The position numbers and the translations under genes were made by a program. DNA of 64,000 nt from Lasiosphaeria ovina (taxonomy: Eukaryota > Ascomycota > Sordariomycetes > Sordariales > Lasiosphaeriaceae), in assembly GCA_033439765.1 (NCBI GenBank), contig JAULSN010000004.1, positions 5,466,001-5,530,000 on the forward strand, given 5' to 3'. The notes beneath the pieces are model-generated. The model made no database searches. It worked only from the letters and a program-made list of their open reading frames with translations, and was not told the DNA's origin. This document shows, one piece after another, positions 1-11,375 of this stretch. The number at the start of each line of letters is the position of its first letter. Positions within the stretch are counted from its first letter, which is position 1.

Positions 1-49
1 ACGCAACAAACATCCCCCTTTCTGAAACACAAACACTCTCGAAATAAGC

Positions 50-1197
50 ATGGCTTCCTCTGAACCCATTGTCCACGCGTGCTTCGAGCCGAACACTGGC
101 ACCTGGCAATACGTGGTTGCCGACCCTGCCTCCAAAGCTACCGTCATCATCGACCCGGTCCTCGACTTTGACCCGGGCAAAAACGCCATCTCCACCGAGA
201 CGGCCGACGGCTTGCTCGCCCTGGTCCGGGAAAAGGGGTACACGGTGGAGCGGCTGCTCGAGACGCATGCACACGCCGACCACCTGACTGCCTCCAAGTA
301 CCTGCAGAGCCGGCTGCTGTCGTCCGACTCCAAGCGGCCGCAGGTGTGCATCGGCCGGCGGATCGGCGAGGTCCAGAACCGCTTCGCCAAGCGCTACGGC
401 ATCCCACGCGCCGAGTGCGACGGCGCCTTTGACGGGCTCTTGGACGACGACGACGTCTTCCAGGTCGGCCAACTCCAGGCCAAGGCTATTCACCTTCCGG
501 GACATACCCCAGACCATATGGGTTACATGATTGGAGGTAAGGGGCCCTGTAAAACATGCAAATGGTTTCCTACAAGCACCCCCGTTCGCATCCAAGAAGA
601 AGACCTGATCACTCGTGACTACTTGAGAACTATGTCCAATGTCCCCGCCAGCCGAGAGCTAACACCAGCCCCTTGAATCCTACAGCAAACGTATTCTGCG
701 GAGACTCTCTTTTCAACAGCGACGTGGGCTCTGCGCGATGCGACTTCCCCGGCGGCGATGCGCATGAACTGTAAGAAACACATACACCCCCCCACCCCCC
801 CCCCCCCTTCTTTTTTTTCCCCTCAAAGTCCACCACTAACTCCCACACCAACAGCTACAACTCCGTCGCCAAGCTCTTCTCCCTGCCAGCGTACTATAAG
901 ATCTGGACGGGTCACGACTACCCGCCGGGCGGGGGCGCGCGCGGCGAGCCGCTGGCGTACATGACGGTGGGCGAGCAGAAGGAACACAACAAGCACCTTG
1001 GGGCGGGGACGGCCGAGGACGCATTTGTGAGCTGGCGCGAGGGCCGCGACGCGGCGCTGGCCGAGCCGCGCCTGATGCACCAGGCGCTGCAGTTTAACAT
1101 CCGCGCCGGCAAGCTGCCTGCCCCGGCGGACGGCGGCGGCGGGGACATGTTGCTGCATGTCCCGGTCAAGATTGTTGGGGAGGTGGCGGCTTGGTGA
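50..1197 (+). CDS. Metallo-beta-lactamase-fold persulfide dioxygenase (ETHE1-like)
   Basis: Three exons: 50-536, 686-770 and 855-1197, giving 304 residues with GT-AG introns and a kept frame. The N-terminal half has the metal-binding THAHADHL motif (around residue 75) and PGHTPDHMGY (around 150). Exon 2 supplies GDSLFNSDVGSARCDFPGG, the hallmark of the ETHE1/BLH branch rather than classical glyoxalase II, and exon 3 has a GHDYPP metal-ligand motif. Family knowledge: these enzymes oxidise glutathione persulfide to sulfite in sulfide detoxification, using one mononuclear iron. No obvious mitochondrial presequence is visible, so localisation is open. There is no fused rhodanese domain. The start is the first ATG, 49 bases into the window, so the promoter lies outside. 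A hydrolytic glyoxalase II-like role is the alternative. Confidence 0.88.
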
Positions 1198-2669
1198 TGA
1201 CTCCTGTGGTTTCTTTTCGTTCTGCCTTCTTCTTGTTTTCTCCTCACACTGCTTCGATACCTTTCTATTTTTCTTTTATTTGGAGTCTTTTCCTCTTTCA
1301 TTCCACTCTGTCTTCTTTTTCCGGCCGTCATGAAGGTCTATAGCTCACTATTCTGTCTGCCTACCTGCCTCCTACAGTGTATATCTACTGCCTTGGCTTG
1401 ACTAGACCTTCGTGTGGTTTAGAATATCCCCTAACTCTCCCCTCAGTAACTCAACTATCTTGCTCCAAGTCCGCCTCTATTTGAGTTCGAATCGCTTCCC
1501 TAACAGAGTCTGAAATGACAATCGCTCGCTAGAACACCATGTATCTCACAGTCAACAGCAATTAATGACATGTCCTAGTTCCACCTCGCCAGACATAGCC
1601 AACTCACCTACGCACTCCAATACTGGGTCAATGGCAGCGCATCAGGAGGCGCATGTATATATCAGGCATCAAGACACGCGAGACGACAACGTCGACAACC
1701 CCGAGATCTCAAAAAACATTTGTATTGGTATTGCATCTCAGCCAGGGTCGTCTACCAGTCAGTGACGACGGGGTAGTCCTAGCAAATAGGCAAATCCTAT
1801 AGAGCTGCAGAGAGAACGCGCAAATCGAAACAAGAAGACGGCAGGGCTGACTACCATAGGTAGCGACCTCGCGGCGTGTAAATGTTTCCGTGTGCCAAAA
1901 GCACAAAAATCCCAATTAAGTCCCGACAACTTCAGCAGCAGCAATAAACCTCCAGATATGGTCTTCCTCTTCCATATACTCCCCTACTGTCTTCATCATC
2001 ACGATCCAGGTTCCACCTCATCTGTGAACCACATTCCCGCTATCCGCTGGTTGCTTTCACTCACGTGAACATCCCGTTCGCGCTTTTCGCCCTGATTACC
2101 TCTCTCCATCCCCATCCCGCCCGACCGCAATGCTTTCTTTCCATCCCTCGGCGGCGCGGCACGGCACCGGTCCGGGGATGGTGGGGTATATAATGAGTGA
2201 CGTTGATCATAACTCGTTCCAGATGCTCTCCCATCCGCCAGTGAGCCCTAAAAATGCCGAGTGCAAAATGCAAATATAAAAAAGGAGCGACAAAGGTTGG
2301 GAAAACCCGGGTATCAATGTTCGGCCAAATCTCAAAAACAAATGAGCGTCGTGAATCCATATTTCCATGACTCATAAAAAAGCAAAAAAAGTTCCCAACC
2401 AACCAAGAGCACGCCCAGAAACAGAAAATCCCTCCAGCGGAATGAACAGGATGTCTGGGAATTCCCCAGGGGTTCTATCCCATGCTTTTGCATCTATCTC
2501 ATGAACAAAAGGAGTGTATGAGAAAGATAAAGTGCCGTGAATAGCGTTCTGATTAAAGTGGCAAGTTCGGGCTTCTTGCCTATTTTTTTCAAGATCAAAT
2601 CCGAATTAAAGCATTACGAATAAAAATTCAAGTAGATGAGGTTTCGCAAGTTGACAACATCTTCGTCGC
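1198..2669. other. Intergenic spacer between convergent genes
   Basis: About 1.5 kb between two converging genes. It starts with a T/C-rich stretch (about 1200-1320) that probably holds the 3' UTR of the dioxygenase gene. I see no convincing coding exon, tRNA or repeat; the short open frames here have random-looking composition. Confidence 0.6.
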
Positions 2670-5600
2670 TTAGATGAATAGAGCCGCTGCAAAGATGGCA
2701 ACTAGCAGCGAGAAGAGCGAAGATGGTGCCAGTTTGCCGGCCGCAGCGTGAACGATGCTGCTGGTAGAAGTGGTTGATGACGTGGTATTTGTGGGTGACC
2801 CCGTTGTCGTTGTCGGCGGCACGGACGACGTGATTGGTGACGAGGTTCCTTCTGATGAGGTCTCTGAAGAACCAGAACCCGATGTCGAGGACGGCGCGGT
2901 AGACGACGAGGCCTGTGAAGAAGACCCCGGCGAAGAAGATCCCGGCGAAGAAGACCCCGGCGAAGAAGACCCCGGCGAAGAAGACCCCGGCGAAGAAGAT
3001 GATGATGATGGCGTGGTTGTTGGTGTTGCGATGGGACTTGGGTTGGTGTTTGTGTTTGGCGGCGCCTGCGATGTCACTTGGACGGAGGGGGACCCCGACT
3101 GCTGAGACTGAGGACCAGCACTCTCGCTTACCACAGGCTGTGGTGCAAGAACGTCGCAGAAGGTAATGAACTGGGCAAATTTGGGCTCCAGGTAGGCCTT
3201 GGTGACAATCTTGCCCTGAGGAGCATTATCCTCAATACATTGGTTGCAAGCCGTGTTGTAGAACTGGAAGGCCGAATCCGGTGCGCACAGTGCTGGAGTC
3301 TTACCGACTCGCTGGGCTTCTATGTAGGCGTTGTTGCAAACATCATAGCATACGGCTGGGCATATCGTTTCATCCCGTTTGGAGAGGCGGTGCGTGGGCG
3401 GATCGGCACGCGGCCGTACTACCTCCCTCTTTGCCGCCGCGGTTGGGGTCGGCGGCGGGTAGTGCGTCAGAGTCGACTGAGAAACCCAGTTGCCAGTGAC
3501 GACTGTTGTCGGGCGCCCGTTGACTGTCGTGACAAGCTGGGTTGCGGCAAAGATGTCATAGTTCAAGCCAAAGGCGGGAGGAGCGAGATTGAAGTATCCC
3601 TCTGTCGGAGGATAGTAGCTTGTCTTGTTCGGCAGCCATTCCACGAATGGGAAGAGAGGAGCCGTGATGCAGTACTGCGGGTTACACTTGTAGTCGTCTT
3701 TTGGCGAGTCGTCAAACAGATTGCACTTGCCGGGCTTTGGAACATTGCACACCGATCCAGGATTGCATCCCCAAGTCTGATTCGGTGAAGTTTCAATCGG
3801 TGCAGGCGGTGCAGTCGTTGCAGGCGGCGGAGGAGGTGGTGGAGGCGGTGGCTCGACCTTGCCGCCCTTGCCGCCCTTACCGCCCTTCTTGCCGCCCTTC
3901 TTGCCACCCTTGCCGCCCCTCTTCCAGTGAGTAGATTTGGAAAAGGGCGTGGCGGATGGAGATGGAATCGGGCAGACCGAAACGGTAGCAATTATGGTTG
4001 TCGAAATGGTAGTAGTCAGGCCTGGAAGTGTGATGTAGACTGGGAACGAAGTCGTTGTCCCTGGCAAGAACGAGGTGACGACGGACCCGGATTGAGTGAA
4101 GGTGGTGGTAGTTGGGGGGATGAAAGAAGTAGAAAAGCTGACTACCGTGGAGGCAGGGAGGGTAATGACGATGCCTGGCAACGTCGTCACAGGGCCTTGC
4201 AATGATACTGTTGTAACGGACCCCGGAAGCGTGGTGACAGAGCCCGGCAGTGTGGTGACAGAGCCCGGCAGTGTGGTGACAGAGCCAGGCAATGTTGTAA
4301 ACCCGCCTGGTAATGTTGTGACAGAACCTGGTAGTGTAGTGACGGAGCCTGGCAGTGTTGTCACGGAGCCCGGCAGCGTTGTTACGGAGCCCGGAAGAGT
4401 ACTTAGCACGGTACTTGTCAAGATGATTGTCGTGGGAGACGGGACCGATGTGGTAATCTCAGTAGTGACGGTCGATGTCTGTGTGCTAAAGATGGTAGTG
4501 CTGCCCGTCGTCGTTACCGATACAAGATTTGTGGTTATGAATGTTGTTGTGGTAGTAGTGGGGACAGAAGTAGTAGTGGGGATAGTAATTAGGGAAATAG
4601 AGACGCTCGTCGTAGTCGTCGTTGTCGGAGTCGTCTTTGTCGTGGTTGTCGGCGTAGTTTCCGTGGTGGTTGTGGTTGTGGGCGTGGTCTTCGTTGTGGT
4701 TGTGGGCGTGGTCTTCGTTGTGGTTGTTGTCGTGGGCGTGGTCTTGGTGGTAGTAGTGGTTGTGGGCGTAGTTTTGGTTGTAGTCGTTGACGTTGTTGTA
4801 GTCGTCGGAGTAGTCTTGGTTGTCGTTGTGGTTGTAGGCGTAGTTTTGGTTGTAGTCGTCGACGTCGTCGTAGTCGTAGGTGTAGTCTTTGTAGTGGTAG
4901 TCGACGTTGTTGTGGTTGTCGGCGTGGTTTTAGTTGTGGTTGTGGTTGTTGGTGTAGTCTTTGTGGTAGTGGTCGACGTTGTTGTGGTTGTTGGCGTAGT
5001 CTTCGTTGTCGTAGTTGATGTTGTTGTAGTTGTCGGCGTGGTTTTAGTTGTGGTAGTAGTTGTTGGCGTAGTTTTAGTTGTGGTAGTAGTTGTTGGCGTA
5101 GTTTTGGTAGTAGTCGTCGACGTTGTTGTGGTTGTCGGAGTAGTCTTCGTTGTGGTGGTGGTAGTTGGTGTGGTCTTTGTGGTGGTAGTCGACGTTGTTG
5201 TGGTTGTTGGCGTAGTCTTTGTCGTGGTAGTCGACGTTGTTGTGGTCGTTGGAGTAGTCTTTGTCGTGGTCGTCGATGTCGTTGTCGTTGTCGGCGTGGT
5301 TTTAGTCGTGGTCGTGGTAGTTGGTGTAGTCTTTGTAGTCGTGGTCGACTTTGTTGTAGTAGTTGGTGTCGTCTTCGTCGTGGTCGTGGTAGTTGGTGTA
5401 GTCTTTGTGGTGGTGGTTGACGTTGTCGTAGTCGTCGGAGTTGTCTTCGTTGTAGTTGTGGTCGTCGGAGTAGTTTTTGTCGTGGTTGTCGAAGTTGTTT
5501 TAGTTGTCGGTGTGGTCTTCGTCGTAGTCGTAGTCGTCGGAGTGGTCTTTGTTGTGGTAGTGGTTGTTGGCGTAGTCTTCGTTGTAGTTGTGGTTGTCGA

Positions 5601-6609
5601 TGAAGACTTGGTTTCTGTTGTGGTGGTGGTTGTTGGCGTAGTCTTCGTCGTGGTCGTTGTTGTCGGGCTGGTTGCCGTCGTGGTTGTCGGACTGGTTTCC
5701 GTCGTAGTTGTGGTGGTTGGTGTGGTTTTCGTTGTGGTTGTGGTTGTTGGTGTTCCAGTTGTGGTTGTTGTGTCCGTCTCAGTGTCCGTTTCGGTTGTCT
5801 AGTATCATGTAAGTGAAATGTACAATATGCTTAGAGGTGCTCAAGCGCGGCGTTTAGCACAGCAAACTGGCCCCGACCCCTGTCCGAGGCATCCCATAGA
5901 TAGGGCCATCGACCCTCAGATCCGGACGCCAATCGTCTTTGCAGCACGCCCGACTTCGGGGTCCTCCTCTTGGGGGGTCTGGGAGAGCTCCAGTAGCAGC
6001 TCATGGCTGTATCCTTGACTTTACGTACCGCGGAAGTTGTCGTCTGCGTGACAGTAATTGTGCTTGGCGGAATTGTTGTACTAGACTCCGTTAGTCAAGT
6101 CTCTAGCCTCAAGGTTTGGTAGTTACACACGTTACGGTTGGTGGATGGACCCAATACGTGCTGGTTTTCGTCTTGGTCGTTACCGTGGTGCTGGTCTTCC
6201 ACCATGTCGAAGTACGAATTACTGTCTTCGTTGTCGTACATGGCAGCGGATAGTTATCTATGTGGACCCCCGAGTCTTGGTTCTGGGGAGAATTCTTATC
6301 CTGCGAAGAATTCAGATCCGGGGAAGAACTCTGCTCTGGAGGACTCTGCTCTGGGGGAGAGCTCTGCTCTGGGGGAGAGCTCTGCTCTGGGGGAGAGCTC
6401 TGCACTGGAGGAGAGCTCTGCTCTGGGAGAGAGCTCTGCACTGGAGGAGGGCTCTGCACTGGAGGAGGGCTCTGCACTGGAGGAGGGCTCTGCTCTGGAG
6501 AAGCACTGATTGTATCGTTGGCTCTTGCGAAAATCTGTCCTTCATTTGCAATTGCGAGGTGGACGAGAGACAGGGCCCCAAGCACCCTCACAAGCTTCGT
6601 GAAGATCAT
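2670..6609 (-). CDS. Giant Thr/Pro-rich GPI-anchored mucin-like cell-wall protein
   Basis: Model on the minus strand: 6609-6131, 6080-6029 and 5798-2670, about 1,219 residues. Exon 1 begins with a signal peptide (hydrophobic stretch after MIFTKLV) and Gln/Ser/Pro repeats (QSSPPEQ type). Exon 2 is a 52-nt Thr-rich link. Exon 3 opens with about 400 residues of TTTTKTTP repeats, then TTLPGSV heptapeptide-type repeats, a Gly/Lys run, a poly-Pro run, a Cys-rich globular region (CNPGSVCNVPKPGKC; CPAVCYDVCNNAY), GSSSP pentapeptide repeats and a hydrophobic tail ending AAALFI, as expected for a GPI signal. Inference: a heavily O-glycosylated wall or surface protein. The frame across both introns fits exactly, but the first donor (GTGTGT) is weak, so the 5' part could be a separate gene. 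The 568-codon Val-rich frame on the opposite strand (4096-5802) is only the complement of the Thr repeats. Confidence 0.65.
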
Positions 6610-6940
6610 TTTGCAGAGGCGAGGCTTTCACACCAAGCCAGGCACAACGAGTTGACGAGCGAGTGTGACGGTTCAGTGTACGAAACGAACGTGGAAGCAG
6701 CGAGTGAAGCTTGCGCCAGGAAGGTTGACATCGGCTGTGAACGTTCCTGATGGGCGTCGATGGTCCCTGTCGATCATATAAGGCGGCCAGGAGCTGTTTG
6801 AGGGTTTGCCGGCCGACCCCAGGTACCTTCAATAGCTCGACGTAAATAACAAAGACAGCGAGACTGATACCTTGGCAACCAGACCCTGCCTGATCTTTCC
6901 TCGGTTTCCCCTCGGGGAACCGACCAGCCAGCCGAAGCAA

Positions 6941-6990
6941 CTCACTCTCGCTCTCTCACTCTCTCTCTCACACTCTCTCGCTCTCTCTTC
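6941..6990. repeat. CT-rich low-complexity tract
   Basis: About 50 bases of near-continuous CTCT(C/A) repeats, roughly 330 bp upstream of the mucin-like gene start, which lies on the other strand. Pyrimidine tracts are common in fungal promoters; no function is shown. Confidence 0.7.
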
Positions 6991-8040
6991 TGTCGATCGC
7001 GGTGATGTTTCCTTGGGCTGACGAGGGAGGCATGGAGGAGGGGAGAGGAGAGCTCCGACGGTCTGACGCGGGACCGAGGAAAGAAGGCTGTATGCTCAAG
7101 AAGCTGGGGAACAAAGAACTGGGAGAGCTTCTAAGTCCCGAGAAGCACTCGCTTGCATGGCACCATGGAAGCAGTCGGCCGTCCTATCACTGGGGAGCAT
7201 TTGCCAGGGTTGGATGCCAATGACATGCACGACGAGGGTCTCGAGCTCTGCTACCCCTGCTTGCTCGCGGAGATGCAGGCCACATCCCACAGGCGGAACA
7301 CGAACAGTACAGTACGACAAGTCCAACGCTTGGGGAACCAATAGCATGGCACAATGGCCTCAGCCTGGCCGCCGTCAGCAGCCTGCCAAGTAGAAAGAAC
7401 GGTACACTCCACAACATAGGCCGCGGGAGCTAGACGGCTTCGGGGAAAGCTTTGGGGTTTCTTTGACCTGAGCTTTGCCCGCCGCCCACCGCCCGCCACC
7501 CGCTTTCCGCCTTCTGGCGGACCGAATGAGCCGCGGGGCCAAGTACATACATACGCACATACACAGATACCGATTGTTCCTGTGCATACCCGTAGTAAGC
7601 GGTATGACGGCGGCGTGCTGCGGTCTGCGCCTCGCAACAGCTTGAGAAGAGCCGAGAGAGAACAAAACAAGCCACAACAAAACACACGAGGCATGCTGTC
7701 CAACAGGACTGTCCCAAATCTTGCTAGGCTTTCCTTGGGCACAATCCCTCTGAGAATAGGTACGGATGTTACACAGCTGGGAGTCACTAAGGCGGGACAG
7801 GGCAAAGACGAAAAATGGGCACCAAGTACATACACACGAAGGTGGGGGAGAAGAAGAAGAGGAGGGGGCGTGGGTTGATGAATGGACACAGTACCTGATC
7901 CCGACGCGAGGGCTTTCTCGTCCTGGGCGGGCTTCCTTCGTCCGGCCCACGAGCATGTTACCGAGCTTGCGAAGCTCCGGTTCGAGCAGAGGGGAGCGGG
8001 GGTGGCTGGCCAAGTGGTGGCCAGGCGTGGGTGACTGAAA

Positions 8041-8065
8041 GACAGGACAGGACAGGACAGGACAG
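8041..8065. repeat. GACAG pentanucleotide tandem repeat
   Basis: Five perfect head-to-tail copies of GACAG in the gene-free spacer. Confidence 0.9.
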
Positions 8066-11000
8066 GCTGGTCGAGGTCCGAAGGCTGAGTAAGAGGGGAT
8101 AGGCATCGCAGGGATTCCAGAATCAAGCTTCGAGGGGGCGAGGCCACCAGAACGACCCCTCCCCCTCCATGTTCTCTTCCCAACCAGGTCCCGAATAGTG
8201 CCGCACTGCATGTAAAATTGTAGTGCTAAGGCCCGGTTTAAGCAGGTCCTCCGGACAAAGGCGACGGGACGGGAACGCAAGAGCTCGGGGGGTGTATCTT
8301 GCACAACATTCCATACGAACAAGAGCGACGACGGCAGGTGCTGAGTACGATATGCGCCCGGCGATACATAGTATATCAATTGGGGAGCTTGGGGAGTGTG
8401 TGACTTGCGTGGCCCCTCCCTCCTCCGCCACTTTTTAATTGTCCCCAGTCACAAATGGCGCCAAATGGGCAAAAGGAAACCAGGGCTTATCCGGGTCGAC
8501 GCTCTTGCAGTTGATAATAATGCCGACCTGCTAAGAAGACCCCGAAAACCTCTTTGCTTCTTCTTGCAGTGTCCGGGAAGGCCAGCTATTCCTCACTACC
8601 GGCAGTGTGGTGCATTCTGCAGGGCGGTCTGACTGAGCTGAGTTTCTAGGAGCTGGACGGCAGCGAAGCTCTCGACAAGCGTCGCATGCCGAGATCTCCG
8701 AGATTATGAAGCTGAAAATCGTGATCTTGCCTGCTCTCCATAGCTTTGGTCCCCTGTGAGGCTCGAGAGGGTGGTGAGGCGAGCGAGGCAAGCGAAGCAG
8801 ATAAGCTAAGGTTGGCTGCGTCCTCATGGTGTGGTGCGCGGGCCCACCACTCACTCGCCGTCAAAGGAATGAGGTGAGTGATGTGATAGTCCAATATGTC
8901 CGTCAATACGGATACAACCATGCAGACTCTGAGAGTTTGGCGCGGGTTGTCCTGTGGCATGGCAATTGAACAAACATCGTGGCTGCGTGGCTTATCCCAA
9001 CACGGAGACACCAAGACGAAGAGGAGGGGTTCAGAGCATCGAGGAGACCCCGAGGAAGGAATGGAGGGGTCGGGAGACTGGGTTCCTTGGGACAACGGCA
9101 AGCTATTCCTGCACGGAAGGTGCAAGGATGTTGACCTCACTAGCTGGCGCGCTCTGATTGGGCCGTAACCGGGCACCATGCCTGTCCAAGCTTAGCCTGA
9201 CAGGGCCGGCTTGCGCGAGGCCCGATCGGAAGGTCAGAGTCGACAAGGTCCAAGGGTTGTGTGAGTGCGGTTGCACTGGAGCACCCGCTGGCTTCGGACG
9301 GGAAGCTTACAAGCTGCCCCGCCTTTTCATCCAAACCAACCCACAAGCGATGCTCGATGGAAGCTCACCGTCGCAATGGCGCTCCAACCGCACAAAACGA
9401 GAAGACAGTCCGCGGAATGACACTACAGACACTACACGTGTAGATGAATCGCCGACCCTACCGACCGAGCACTGTCAGAATTTCATGCCCATCTGACACC
9501 TAGCAATCCATGCAGCGTTGCAACTGAGCAACAAGTCGACCGCCATTATTGACTGCTACCTGGCCGCCTTTGGTTACCTTCCTTGCTTACCACCCTAGGT
9601 AGGTTACTTAGGTAATGGCACCACTAACAGCCACACACGTGCCTGCCGGATACGATACGGCTTCAACAAGAAGACGCCTCAGCGGCGGCTATGAGTGGTC
9701 TCTTTTCCTTTTTTCCCTTTCTCTTTCCTTCTCCTTCTGCCTGAGCAAAACCAATAAACGCAAGAGTGGTTGTTAATATTCGGCCATGTCGGCAAATCGG
9801 CCCAAGAGAGAAGGTCGTGGCTGGGCTGCCCCAGAGTCGCCACCACGACGTGGTAGTATTTCTTCTCTGTGTGTGGCAGACTGAGGTGAGAATTTGGTGG
9901 GGGCCAGGCCGCTCGAGAGGTGCCCGCCCGGAGGACCAATACGCAGTTCCCACTTCGCACCTGCACTACCTCAGGAACCCAATATCATCCCGCGGCCACG
10001 GCAGTCTCTCCGTTGTCGTACTAGTCTAATAGTCAAGTCAATGAGCCCACGACAGGAACGAGAGCGAGAGCGACAGATGGCAAACGGCAGAGCACGCTTC
10101 TCTTGCTCAACCCGCTTGAAACTTCTGGGCACCTGCGGGGTTACACGACACACTTGGCATTGCCAATTGATAGTGTTCTACTATGTAAGGTGAGGTGGCT
10201 GTGGAGGAATTTAAATCAGCGAAGAAGGTTGATGGACGGGACGACAATCAACGGTTAGATCCGAGAGTTGCTGGATTAATATATCTGCCATATACGGCGG
10301 TGAGCTCGAAATGCCCACAAGGCTGAGAGAAAGCTAGGCGGTGTCGACGAGCACGAGACGACGGGACGGACCCCTCAATGTCGATCACCCAATGGCAATG
10401 GGTGTTGTGCTTGCGGGACTTTGGGGAACCATCCCGATCCAACAAGCCCCAGGAAACGAAAATGGGCTCGGAGCGTCTGGACTGGAACTGGAGTGGGAGT
10501 GGTGCGCTCTGCAAGTCTTGCCCAACCAGACGCTGCTCCGCCACACCTTTTGAGTTCCGAAGCTTCCTTTTGTGAGCCTCTGGCCTTGGTGCCTCTACCT
10601 CTGCCTCTGCCTCTGCCCCTCCCTCACAATGGCACACCCAGATGGACACACAGCAGCGAACACCAAAGCGTGTCAGCCTCCGGCGTGAGCACTTGCAACC
10701 TTTTATTCGCTCGAGGGACCGACGCCACTGTGGTCGCAACCCTCTTCATTACACTAAATACTTTCTTTTAGTTTTTTATGATCTTTTAATTTGGACTCTC
10801 TCTGAAACACCATACGGTCTGGTCCCCTCGTCTATCCCGCTATTCAGCTCGTGGCTGCTCCTCGCCACACAACCCGTCACCCTCTCTCCTCGTCCCATTG
10901 GCTCATTGTCTCTGCGGGGGTCTCGGCTCTTGGCTCTTTGGCTTCGGCTCTCTTGGTATGTTACGCTCTAGCTCTCACAGGCGAAAGACTAGAAGACGGG

Positions 11001-11375
11001 ATCCCCCTTCTGGACCATGCTTCCTTTGTGCCATCTTTGTCTCTTCCTACACTGGGCCGCACCAAAGCAGACTCGTTGTCCAGGAAGGACCTTCTGACAC
11101 CGGGACTGACCAATTTCCACAGTCTTTGCTTTCGAGTGACTGGCCGGGCTTGCTGCTACACAGCGCTTCGCCAATGGCCTTGTTGTGAAAACCGCCTTGG
11201 CTGTTATCATCGCTTTCTCACTCTCACCGTCACTGTCACCACCATCGTCGTTATCTGTGCCCCAGTGCTGGGTCGGGGAATGTGTCCAAGCTGCCCGCAA
11301 ACAGTCAGTCCATTTGCCTCGTCTCATCTACCAGGTAGGCACGGGCCGCTACCGGCAATATAAATCCAATCCGCA

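Larger units (their letters stand above)
6610..11375. other. Long gene-free spacer (4.8 kb)
   Basis: This is the longest stretch without a supported gene, flanked by the 5' ends of the divergent mucin-like and Kelch-like genes. It holds a CT-rich tract (6941-6990) and a GACAG pentamer repeat (8041-8065). Open frames up to about 330 codons (minus strand, about 7250-8380) have random-like composition, no recognisable domain and no plausible intron structure, so I do not call them. The last several hundred bases are pyrimidine-rich and probably belong to the promoter and leader of the Kelch-like gene. Confidence 0.55.

Noticed and set aside
1480..1500. GTTCGAATC, resembling a tRNA T-loop
   Set aside because: The flanking bases do not pair as a T-stem and no acceptor or anticodon arm can be drawn.
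4096..5802. 568-codon Val/Gly-rich open frame on the plus strand
   Set aside because: It is the exact complement of the Thr/Pro repeat region of the mucin-like gene. A Val-Val-Val-Gly polymer with no His, Gln or Tyr over most of its length has no plausible fold, and the other strand has signal peptide, Cys-rich domain and GPI tail.
7251..8379. Overlapping minus-strand frames of 310 and 334 codons
   Set aside because: Random-like composition rich in Cys, Pro, Arg and Ser, no domain, no helix or strand periodicity, and two different frames of equal length in the same place; typical of GC-rich spacer.
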